Source: an uncultured Collinsella sp.
Lineage (GTDB): Bacteria; Actinomycetota; Coriobacteriia; Coriobacteriales; Coriobacteriaceae
Assembly (NCBI GenBank): GCA_959020715.1
Contig: CAUESV010000003.1
Span: 1 to 64,000, forward strand
Direction: 5' to 3'
Length of the DNA: 64,000 bases
Part shown: in pieces, positions 33,585 to 41,230 of the stretch
Layout: every line of letters starts with the position of its first letter
Position numbering within the stretch: the stretch's first letter is position 1
The notes under the pieces: model-generated
Seen by the model: the letters and a program-made list of their open reading frames with translations, nothing else
Databases searched by the model: none
Told to the model about the DNA's origin: nothing
Program-made: the position numbers and the translations under genes

Positions 33585-33650
33585 GTGTTACGAGCACGAT
33601 GATTCGTAACACGCCGCGGGCTATCATAGCAAAACGGCGCGCCGCCACAA
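33585..33650 (-). promoter_or_regulatory. Promoter and dyad operator of the cobalt importer
   Basis: On the minus strand TTGTGG (33650-33645) and TATGAT (33628-33623) are 16 bp apart. Just downstream is a perfect dyad, GTGTTACGA-N10-TCGTAACAC (33585-33612), near the expected start of transcription. It resembles a metalloregulator site (NikR-like spacing differs), so repression by a cobalt or nickel sensor is likely but unproven. Confidence 0.6.
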
Positions 33651-33667
33651 AAGCAGCACGCCGTTTT
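33630..33667 (-). terminator. Hairpin after pheT, overlapping the cbi promoter
   Basis: AAAACGGCG (33631-33639) pairs with CGCCGTTTT (33659-33667). On the minus strand this ends in TTTT and could stop pheT transcription. It includes the -35 region of the cbi promoter. Confidence 0.5.
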
Positions 33668-33774
33668 GTAATGCGCATGTCATATATGCAGGCTCAGCGA
33701 TGCCTTTTCCGAACACCGCGGTCACGCAGAGCCCACAGCAACCGCCATCAGGCCCTACGCTCCCAGCGCAAGTC

Positions 33775-36228
33775 CTAGCCGCGGACCTCGCCGTTTACGC
33801 CCTTGCACACCTTGGTGACGATCTTCTGGTGCGCCTTCTCGACCTCTTCGCTGGTGAGCGTGTGGTCGTCGGAGCGATACGTAAGCGCAAAGGCCATGGA
33901 CTTCTTGCCCACGCCCACGCGGACCGGATCGCGGTAGACGTCGAACAGGCGCACGCCCTCGAGAAGCTTGCCTCCGGCACTCGTAATACGACGCTCAAGA
34001 TCCTCGCAGGTCACAGAGTTGTCGACCACGATAGCAAGGTCGTGCTCAACGGCAGGGTACTGCGAGAACTCGCGGTAGTTCTCCTGATTGCGTGCGCCCT
34101 TGATCAGCTTGTCCAGATCGAGCTCAAAGGCAACGACGACCTCGTCGATGCCCATGGCTTCGCGCGCCTCGGGGTGGATCTCGCCGACCCAGCCCAGCAC
34201 GGTACCGCCCGACAGAACCTCGGCGGCGCGACCCGGCTGCAAAAAGGCATAGCCCTCGCCCTCGACGGGACGGAAGCGAACCTTCTCGATGCGCAGCTGG
34301 GCGAGCAGCTCCTCGACAATGCCCTTGCCAAAGAAGAAGCGCAGCTTGCGGTACTTCATGTTCCAGGACTGCTCGCTCCACTGGCCCGAAAGCACACCCG
34401 CCACGGACTTGGTCTCCTTGGGCAGGCTGGCATTCTCGCGACCGTGGAACAGGCTGCCGACCTCGTACAGGTGCACGTTGGGCGTACCGTGCGCCTCGTT
34501 GTAGGCCACGGACTGTAGCAGGCCCGGCAGCAGCGAACGACGCATCTCGGTCTGCTCGGCCACCAGCGGGTTCATGAGCACCACGGGGCAGCCGCGGCCC
34601 TCGGTGGACATGCCAATCTTCTCCAGGTCGCCCGGGGCGGCAAAGCCAAAGGTCGTGGTCTCGTTGAGGCCGCAAGCGCGCAGGATCTCGCCGACCTTGC
34701 GGGTAAGCTTCTGCTCGCGCGTCAGACCGCCGATGTGGTTCTTGGCAGCCGGGATGGTCGCCGTCACACGGCCCATGCCCCATAGGCGCAGGACCTCCTC
34801 GATCAGATCGATCTCGCGCGGCAGGTCGGGACGGAAGCTCGGCGGGGTGACCATAAAGTCCTCGCCGTCACGCTCGACGGTGCAGCCCAGACGGGTGAGC
34901 GAACGCTCGATAAAGTCGGGCTCGATGTCGGCGCCGCAGATGGCGTGCACGCGGGCCAGGCGCAGCTTAATGCTGTCGATGGTCTTGGGCGCAGGGAACA
35001 CGTCGATGTAGCCGGGAGCGACCTCGCCGCCTGCGATCTCCTCGATGAGTGCGCAGGCAACATCGGCAACATCCACGCAGCCGGTCTCGTCGACCTGGCG
35101 CTCAAAGCGAATGGAAGCGTCGGAGATCAGCGACAGGTCACGGCTGGTATGCGAGGTGCGACCGGCGTTGAAGCAGGCGCTCTCGACCATCACGTCGACG
35201 GTATCGTCCTCGATCTCGGAATCCATGCCGCCCATAACGCCGGCCAACGCCACGGGGCGCTCGCCGTCGGTGATGAGGCCCATGCCGGCGTCGAGCACGC
35301 GCTCCTCGCCGTCGAGCGTCGTGAACTTCTCGTCCTGCTGGGCAGCGCGAACCACCACGCGACGCCTGCCCTCGCGCTCGGCAAAGGTGGACAGGTCAAA
35401 GGCGTGCAGCGGCTGACCGGTGAGCATCATCACATAGTTGGTGATGTCGACGATATTGTTGTGCGGGCGCACGCCCAGGGCGTTAAGGCGCTTGACCATC
35501 CAGTCGGGCGACGGGCCAACCTTCACGTTGCGCACGATGCGGGCGACATAGCGGTCGCACAGGCCCTCGTCGGCAATCTCGACGGAAAGCTCGTCGTCGG
35601 TCGCGCGGCCGGTCTCGACCTTGATGGCGGGCAGCTCAACGTGGAAATCGCGATCGAAGATGGCACCGGTCTCGCGGGCCATGCCGATCATGGACAGGCA
35701 GTCGGGACGGTTGGGCGTGATCTCGCAGTCGAGCACAGTATCACTCGAGCCCACGTACTCGGCAAACGACATGCCGCAGGGCGTGTCCTCGGGCAGGATC
35801 ATGATGCCGGAGTGGTCGCCGCCCAGGCCGAGCTCGCGCGCGGAGCAGTTCATGCCCATGGACACGACGCCGCGAAGCTTGCTCTTCTTGATCTTGACGT
35901 CGCCGGGAAGCACAGCACCAATCATGGCCGTGACGATGTGGTCGCCGGCCTCGAAGTTCTGTGCGCCGCAGACGATCTGCAGCGGGGCGGGGTTGCCGTC
36001 GGCGTCGAGGTTCTTGTCGCCCACGTCGACCGAGCACACATACATATGGTCGCTATCGGGGTGCGGGGTCTTGGTGAGCACCTTGGCAGTCACCACGTGG
36101 TCGAAGGACTCGCCCACGGTGTCGATCGCCTCGACCTCGGTGCCGGTACGGATATATTCGTCCGAAAGGGTCTTGGGATCCTCCGGAATATCGATCATGG
36201 TCTTGAGCCAGTCGTAAGAAACGCGCAT
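33775..36228 (-). CDS. pheT: Phenylalanyl-tRNA synthetase beta chain
   Basis: The 817-aa beta subunit of the (alpha-beta)2 enzyme that charges tRNA-Phe. An EMAP-like tRNA-binding domain at residues about 40-155 (VVTAKVLTKTPHPDSDHMYV) is followed by B3/B4, the B5 domain (DSIKLRLARVHAICG) and a C-terminal FDX-ACB anticodon domain (YPAVEHDLAIVVDNSVTCE). The length is normal. AGGAGAG precedes ATG 36228. It follows pheS after a 162-base gap that holds a structured repeat. Confidence 0.97.
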   Translation of the reverse strand: MRVSYDWLKTMIDIPEDPKTLSDEYIRTGTEVEAIDTVGESFDHVVTAKVLTKTPHPDSDHMYVCSVDVGDKNLDADGNPAPLQIVCGAQNFEAGDHIVTAMIGAVLPGDVKIKKSKLRGVVSMGMNCSARELGLGGDHSGIMILPEDTPCGMSFAEYVGSSDTVLDCEITPNRPDCLSMIGMARETGAIFDRDFHVELPAIKVETGRATDDELSVEIADEGLCDRYVARIVRNVKVGPSPDWMVKRLNALGVRPHNNIVDITNYVMMLTGQPLHAFDLSTFAEREGRRRVVVRAAQQDEKFTTLDGEERVLDAGMGLITDGERPVALAGVMGGMDSEIEDDTVDVMVESACFNAGRTSHTSRDLSLISDASIRFERQVDETGCVDVADVACALIEEIAGGEVAPGYIDVFPAPKTIDSIKLRLARVHAICGADIEPDFIERSLTRLGCTVERDGEDFMVTPPSFRPDLPREIDLIEEVLRLWGMGRVTATIPAAKNHIGGLTREQKLTRKVGEILRACGLNETTTFGFAAPGDLEKIGMSTEGRGCPVVLMNPLVAEQTEMRRSLLPGLLQSVAYNEAHGTPNVHLYEVGSLFHGRENASLPKETKSVAGVLSGQWSEQSWNMKYRKLRFFFGKGIVEELLAQLRIEKVRFRPVEGEGYAFLQPGRAAEVLSGGTVLGWVGEIHPEAREAMGIDEVVVAFELDLDKLIKGARNQENYREFSQYPAVEHDLAIVVDNSVTCEDLERRITSAGGKLLEGVRLFDVYRDPVRVGVGKKSMAFALTYRSDDHTLTSEEVEKAHQKIVTKVCKGVNGEVRG

Positions 36229-36282
36229 GTAGCTCTCCTAGTTCTTAATCTCCGCATAGGGAGGAATATCAAATGAAGACGT

Positions 36283-36394
36283 TCGCCTTAGGGTTGTCCA
36301 GGTGCCCCAGGTTGGCGTGAAAGAGGAGCGACGCGTACTAAAGGTACGCGAGCGACGGTTTGAACGCCAAGATGGGGTGCCTGGGCAAGCCTAA
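36283..36394 (-). ncRNA. Structured intergenic repeat, copy C (pheS-pheT gap)
   Basis: On the plus strand CCAGGTGCCCC (36298-36308) pairs with GGGGTGCCTGG (36374-36384) using two wobbles. Next is an AGGT/AGAT internal loop, a stem TTGGCG/CGCCAA (36312-36317 with 36365-36370), a TGAAA/TTGAA internal loop and an apical hairpin GCGTAC/GTACGC. An outer TTAGG/CCTAA pair reaches the pheS stop codon. The same two internal loops occur in copies A (39.7 kb) and B (63.0 kb). In the pheST transcript it is on the complementary strand. Confidence 0.6.
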
Positions 36395-37467
36395 AATTGG
36401 TTCAAGAATCGCATATCGCCCGTCATCAACGTGCGCAGATCGGGCAGGTCGTAGCGCAGGGCCGCGACGCGCTCGGCGCCAATGCCAAAGGCGAAGCCGG
36501 TGTACTTCTCGGGGTCGATGCCGCAGTTGATGAGGACGTTGGGGTCGACCATGCCGCAGCCCAGGATTTCGATCCAGCCGCTGTGCTTGCAGAAGTTGCA
36601 GCCCTTGCCGCCGCACACGTGGCAGCTCACGTCCACTTCGCAGCTGGGCTCGGTGAAGGGGAAGAAGTGCGGGCGGTAGCGCGTCTTGCGGTCCTCGCCA
36701 AACATGCACTTAACAAAGTAGTCGAGCGTACCCTTCAGGTCGCCAAAGGTGATGCCCTCGTCGACGACCAGGCCCTCGATCTGGTTGAACTGCGGCAGGT
36801 GGCAGGCGTCGGCCGTATCGGGACGATAGACGGTGCCCGGGCAGATCATGTAGATGGGCGGCTTTTGCGACTCCATGGTGTGGATCTGCACGCCCGAGGT
36901 CTGGGTGCGCAGCAGCACGTCGGACTCGCCGTGGGCGTGAGCCTCGGGGTGCGCGACGCTGCCGGGGTTGTTGTCGACCACGTAGAAGGTATCGCGGGCC
37001 GAGCGGCTCGGGTGATCCATGGGGGCGTTGAGCGCGGTGAAGTTGTAGTAGGAGGTGTCGACCATGGGGCCGGACTCGACGGTGTAGCCGATGCCGCAGA
37101 AGATGTCCTCGGCCTCCTCGATGATCTGCTTGATCAGGTGCTGGTGGCCGATCTGCGGACGGATGCCCGGCAGCGTGATGTCGACGGCTTCGTGCTCGAG
37201 TGCGTGCTTGAGGGCGGCAGCCTTCATCTCGGTGGTGCGTTCGTCAAGCATGCCCTCGATCAGCTGGCGCATCTCGTTGGCGCGCTTGCCCATCATGGGA
37301 CGATCCTCGGGGGCGAGCTTGCCCATCATGCGCATCAGGCCGGTGATACGACCCTTGCGGCCGAGCAGCGCGACGCGCGCGGCCTCAAGCTTCTCGGCGT
37401 CGTCGGCGCCTGCGACGAGCTCCTTGGCCTCTTCCTCGAGTTTGACCAGATCATCAATCAGACTCAT
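36391..37467 (-). CDS. pheS: Phenylalanyl-tRNA synthetase alpha chain
   Basis: The 358-aa catalytic class II subunit. The N-terminal coiled coil is MSLIDDLVKLEEEAKELVAG. Motif 1 region GYTVESGPMVDTSYYNF is followed by motif 2 PGTVYRPDTADACHLPQF and motif 3 GIGAERVAALRYDLPDLR. A Cys-rich insert CHVCGGKGCNFCKHSG may bind zinc, as in other Gram-positive PheS. The start is ATG 37467 with AAAGGGAAG upstream. The open frame continues through the T-box leader, but that part is not protein. It is regulated by the T-box at 37553-37845. Confidence 0.97.
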   Translation of the reverse strand: MSLIDDLVKLEEEAKELVAGADDAEKLEAARVALLGRKGRITGLMRMMGKLAPEDRPMMGKRANEMRQLIEGMLDERTTEMKAAALKHALEHEAVDITLPGIRPQIGHQHLIKQIIEEAEDIFCGIGYTVESGPMVDTSYYNFTALNAPMDHPSRSARDTFYVVDNNPGSVAHPEAHAHGESDVLLRTQTSGVQIHTMESQKPPIYMICPGTVYRPDTADACHLPQFNQIEGLVVDEGITFGDLKGTLDYFVKCMFGEDRKTRYRPHFFPFTEPSCEVDVSCHVCGGKGCNFCKHSGWIEILGCGMVDPNVLINCGIDPEKYTGFAFGIGAERVAALRYDLPDLRTLMTGDMRFLNQF

Positions 37468-37552
37468 GTCTTCCCTTTCGTCTCTCGCGCTCCCCGCTTG
37501 CCGAGGCGGCTGCCGCCGTCTGACATTGCGAAAACGCGGCCCGGTTCGGTAA

Positions 37553-37845
37553 CAAAAAAACCGTCCTCGGGCATGTGCATTGCCCAAGGACGGTTGAATT
37601 CCGCGGTACCACCTTGTTTGACCCGACGGATGTCTGGCCCGCCGCGCCCACTCTTTGCCCCTTGTCGCGAGGCTCACGGCTTCCCTACTGGGGACATCGC
37701 CGCCGCTGGCCGCGCGCCCGTTGAGGTCGCTGCTCGGGAGTGAACGCTTGGCCCTTGTCACCGCAGGAAGGCTTGCAGCCCATGACCTTCCCTCTCTTGC
37801 CGGCGACGCGGCGGGCAAAACCCTCTCCGTCAACGCATTGGGCTA
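37553..37845 (-). promoter_or_regulatory. T-box leader of pheST
   Basis: The minus-strand leader carries the T-box core AAGGTGGTACCGCGG (37615-37601). Downstream comes an intrinsic terminator, CCGTCCTTGGGCA with its complement, then seven T (37594-37553). Upstream is a long stem I with GGAGAGGG and AAGAGAGG purine stretches. A TTC triplet at 37744-37742 is a plausible Phe specifier. Uncharged tRNA-Phe would bind the specifier and the T-box bulge, favour the antiterminator and allow pheST transcription. The T-box class is certain; the specifier assignment is a guess from position. Confidence 0.88.
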
Positions 37846-37973
37846 CAGGATACCACATTGTTTGGGTGTATCGCCGCGTTCCGTTTTGTTCGTGCTGGGT
37901 ACAAGACAGGTAGCTGTGCAAACTGGCCGTGCACCCATCCGTGGCGCTCGGCTCGCGAGATCAAGGATATGGT

Positions 37974-39548
37974 ATGGGAAAGAAGCACGATAAGAAGGCC
38001 GAGCCCGCAGCGGGCAAGACGCCCAAAGGCATGAAGGTCGATAAGGCCGTAAAAAAATTCCGCAAGCTCGAGGGCAAGCTGTGGACCCGCGAGTACCTGC
38101 TCAAGATTGCCGAGTTTGACGGCGCGACCATTGCCCCCGCCAACGGCGCCGCAGCGCGCGCCGACGCCATGGGCACCCTTGCCGGCGAGCATCATAAGCT
38201 CCTGACCAGCGAAAAGTCCGTTGAGCTCGTGCGCTCGCTGGCACGCGAGACCGTCGCCGACGGCAAGATCGACGACCCGCAGCTGCTCGACGAGATCCGC
38301 GTGCTCGGCCGCGACCAGCGCGAAGCGAGCGCCATCCCCACCGAGGAGGCCGAGGCCTGGACCAGGCTCACCTGCGAGGCAGACGCCGTGTGGCACAAGG
38401 CCAAGACGGCCAATGACTGGGCGAGCTTTGAGCCCTATGTGGATAGAATCGTCGCCCAGCTTAAGCATCAAGCCGAGCTCATGGACCCCAAGCGCGACCC
38501 ATACGACGTTTGGCTCGACCAGTACGAGCGCGGCCTTTCCACCAAGAGCTTCGATGCGTTTTGCGATGAGGTCAAGGCTACGGTCGTGCCGCTCGTGCAC
38601 GCCATCGGCGAGCGCGGTCAGCAGCCCGCTGCCGACTTTTTGCACGCCCGCGTGCCCGAGGCTGCCCAGCGTGCCATGAGCTTCGACCTTATGAAGCTTG
38701 TCGGTCTGGATCTGGACGACACCACGCTTGCCTTTACCGAACATCCGTTTAGCGAGGGCTTTGCCGTGGGTGACGCGCGCATCGCGACGCACATCTACGA
38801 GGACGATTGCATCTCCAACGTCTACAGCATCATCCACGAGGCCGGTCACACCATGTACGAGTTGGGCGTCAATCCTGCCTATGCGCGCACCTGTCTTGAG
38901 GGTGGCACCTCCATGGGTATCCACGAGAGCCAGAGCCGCTTTTTCGAGAACACCGTGGGTCGCAGCCGCGCCTTTATGGGACCGCTGCTCGAGGTGCTGC
39001 GCCGTCACGCACCCGAGGTCTACGGCGACGTCGACGAGGACACGCTCTACCGCGCCGTGAACATCGCGCAGCCGTCGTTGATCCGCACCGAGGCCGACGA
39101 GCTCACCTATCCGCTGCACGTTATGGTGCGCTACGAGATCGAGCGCATGCTGTTTGCCGGCGAGGCCACGGCCAAGGACATCCCCGCGCTTTGGAACCGC
39201 TTCATGGATAAGTACCTGGGCATTCCCGTTCCCGACGACACGCACGGGTGCCTGCAGGATACGCACTGGAGCGGTGGCTCGTTTGGTTACTTCCCCACCT
39301 ATGCGCTGGGCAGCGCCTACGACGCCATGTTTGTGCCGGCCATGTGCCGCGACGGTGTCGACCTCAACGGCGCCTGCGCGAGCGGCGACCTGACACCTGT
39401 CCGCGCCTGGCTGGGCGAGCACATTTGGCAGTGGGGCCGCGCCAAGGACGCGCCGGAGCTCATCAAGGGCGCCTGCGGCATGGCGTTCGATGCCCGCTAC
39501 TACTGCAGCTACCTGCAGGACAAGTTCACCACGCTGTACGAGCTGTAA
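37974..39548 (+). CDS. Carboxypeptidase M32 (Taq-type metallocarboxypeptidase)
   Basis: A 524-aa cytoplasmic zinc carboxypeptidase. The HExxH site is IIHEAGHTMYELG, followed by GTSMGIHESQSRFFEN with the conserved third ligand Glu and the M32 motif HESQSR. The C-terminal YCSYLQDKF region is typical. The start is ATG 37974 (MGKKHDKKAEP), with AAGGAT upstream. The N-terminus is unusually Lys-rich for about 30 residues. A terminator follows at 39571-39613. Confidence 0.94.
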   Translation: MGKKHDKKAEPAAGKTPKGMKVDKAVKKFRKLEGKLWTREYLLKIAEFDGATIAPANGAAARADAMGTLAGEHHKLLTSEKSVELVRSLARETVADGKIDDPQLLDEIRVLGRDQREASAIPTEEAEAWTRLTCEADAVWHKAKTANDWASFEPYVDRIVAQLKHQAELMDPKRDPYDVWLDQYERGLSTKSFDAFCDEVKATVVPLVHAIGERGQQPAADFLHARVPEAAQRAMSFDLMKLVGLDLDDTTLAFTEHPFSEGFAVGDARIATHIYEDDCISNVYSIIHEAGHTMYELGVNPAYARTCLEGGTSMGIHESQSRFFENTVGRSRAFMGPLLEVLRRHAPEVYGDVDEDTLYRAVNIAQPSLIRTEADELTYPLHVMVRYEIERMLFAGEATAKDIPALWNRFMDKYLGIPVPDDTHGCLQDTHWSGGSFGYFPTYALGSAYDAMFVPAMCRDGVDLNGACASGDLTPVRAWLGEHIWQWGRAKDAPELIKGACGMAFDARYYCSYLQDKFTTLYEL

Positions 39549-39570
39549 GGCATAACCGACACACCAACGC

Positions 39571-39613
39571 AAAGGGGACGCCGCGGAACCAATCCGCAGC
39601 GTCCCCTTTTTTT
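39571..39613 (+). terminator. Terminator of the M32 peptidase gene
   Basis: AAAGGGGACGCCGCGG pairs with CCGCAGCGTCCCCTTT (one mismatch) and is followed by a T-run at 39607-39613. Confidence 0.85.
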
Positions 39614-39639
39614 CACCCAATAACTAGGTACCCAATGAC

Positions 39640-39816
39640 TAGTTCGTTGACGCTAATGTCTTGGCAACGTCAGCGAAAACGACCCTAAGCGAGCAAGGTG
39701 ACGTGAAATGAAAGGGCCCTGACCTTCTGGTCGCGCCCTTGAAATTGAACGTCAGATTGCCGCTTGGGGTCGTTTGCAGCGTCGAGCAGTTACGCGGTTT
39801 GGTAAAACCGCGTAAC
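39640..39816 (-). ncRNA. Structured intergenic repeat, copy A (after glmM)
   Basis: On the plus strand a 15-bp stem (39677-39691 with 39761-39775) encloses an AGGT/AGAT loop, a GACG/CGTC stem, a TGAAA/TTGAA loop, an AAGGGC/GCCCTT stem and a GACC-TTCT-GGTC tip. A 12-bp hairpin at 39789-39816 ends on the glmM stop codon. Copy B (62.9-63.1 kb) has the same plan, with compensated changes at five or more base pairs of the main stem. It would be in the 3' UTR of glmM on the minus strand. Confidence 0.7.
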
Positions 39817-41147
39817 TACAGAGCCTCGAGCGCGTTGGCGATGCGCTTCATGGCGGCGTCGGCGGCGGCTTGGTCGGGGGCTTCGGCCAAAACGCGGATC
39901 ACCGACTCGGTTCCGCTCTTGCGCACCAGTACGCGGCCCTCGCCTGCCAGCGCGGCCTCGGCCTCGGCGATGGCGTTCTGCACGCCCATGTTCTCGAGCG
40001 CGGCGTCCTTGTCCGCCACGTGCACGGCCACCTGCGCCTGCGGCAGCAGCTTGCACGGAGCCGTGAGCTGCGAGAGCGTCTCGCGCTCGGCACGAATCAC
40101 TTCCATCACGCGCAGCGAGGTCATAATGCCGTCGCCCGTGCGCTCGATATCGCCAAAGATCGTATGGCCCGTCTGCTCGCCACCCAGGCTGTAGCCGCCC
40201 TCGCGCATCTTGGCATACACGTGACGGTCGCCCACGCCGCTGGTCACGGCGCTCAGACCGGCAAGCTCCAGCGACTTGACCAGGCCAAAGTTGCTGGCAA
40301 TCGTCGGCACCACGGTACCGCCCGAGAGACGCCCGTGCTTGTTCAGATACACGCCGCACACGTACAGGATCTGGTCGCCGTCTACCACGCGACCGCGCTC
40401 GTCCACGGCCAGGCAGCGATCGGCATCGCCGTCATAGGCAAAACCCACGTCCAGGCCCTGCTCCACCACGTGGCGCTGCAGGCGCTCCATATGCGTGGAG
40501 CCGCAGTCGACGTTGATGTTAAAGCCATCGGGCGCGGCGTTGATCACGCGCACGTCGGCACCCAGTGCGTCGAACACCGGCTTGGCCACCGAGGATGCCG
40601 AACCGTTGGCGCAGTCGATGCCGATCTTGACGCCCTGCAGCGAAAAGTTCGCGCTTGCGATGAGCGAGGCAATATAGCGGTTGCGGCCCTGCATGTAGTC
40701 CACCGTGGCGCCGATGTGATTGCCCGTTGCCAGCGGCACCTCGCTCTTGCCATCGATATAGTCCTCGATGAGCTCCAGTACGTCCTCGTCCATCTTAAAA
40801 CCGTCGCTATTGACGAGCTTAATGCCGTTATCGCAAAACGGGTTGTGGCTCGCACTGATCATGATGCCGCAATCGAAGCAGCCCTCCACGGTCTGATGCG
40901 CCACGCCCGGCGTGGGGATCACGTGCAGCATATAGGCGTCCGCACCGCTCGCGACCAGGCCGCTCACCAGCGCCGCCTCAAACATATAGCTCGAGCGACG
41001 GGTGTCCTTGCCCACGATGACGCGCGCCTTGCGCTCGCGGTTGGCGCCGTAATACCAGCCCACAAAACGGCCAATCTTATAAGCGTGCTCTACCGTCAGC
41101 CCAACGTTGGCCTCACCGCGAAAGCCGTCGGTGCCAAAGTACTTCAT
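39816..41147 (-). CDS. glmM: Phosphoglucosamine mutase
   Basis: Interconverts glucosamine-6-P and glucosamine-1-P for UDP-GlcNAc and cell-wall synthesis. The 443-aa enzyme has the phosphoserine loop ISASHNPFCDNG, the metal loop DGDADRC, GGEQTGH (sugar binding) and RKSGTESVIRVL (phosphate binding). AAGGAGAG precedes ATG 41147. The upstream terminator at 41163-41197 separates it from the DUF4012 gene. Confidence 0.97.
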   Translation of the reverse strand: MKYFGTDGFRGEANVGLTVEHAYKIGRFVGWYYGANRERKARVIVGKDTRRSSYMFEAALVSGLVASGADAYMLHVIPTPGVAHQTVEGCFDCGIMISASHNPFCDNGIKLVNSDGFKMDEDVLELIEDYIDGKSEVPLATGNHIGATVDYMQGRNRYIASLIASANFSLQGVKIGIDCANGSASSVAKPVFDALGADVRVINAAPDGFNINVDCGSTHMERLQRHVVEQGLDVGFAYDGDADRCLAVDERGRVVDGDQILYVCGVYLNKHGRLSGGTVVPTIASNFGLVKSLELAGLSAVTSGVGDRHVYAKMREGGYSLGGEQTGHTIFGDIERTGDGIMTSLRVMEVIRAERETLSQLTAPCKLLPQAQVAVHVADKDAALENMGVQNAIAEAEAALAGEGRVLVRKSGTESVIRVLAEAPDQAAADAAMKRIANALEAL

Positions 41148-41162
41148 GCGCTCTCCTTACAA

Positions 41163-41197
41163 AATAGGGGCGGACAGATTGCCTGTCCGCCCCAAAA
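41163..41197 (-). terminator. Terminator of the DUF4012 gene
   Basis: The minus strand reads GGGGCGGACAG-GCAAT-CTGTCCGCCCC followed by TATTTTG, 35 bases after the stop. Confidence 0.7.
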
Positions 41198-41230
41198 TGG
41201 TACTCGATTATCTGCGCTACCAGAAAAACC

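Noticed and set aside
37468..37833. N-terminal extension of PheS
   Set aside because: This segment is the T-box leader; its translation is low-complexity and not PheS-like.
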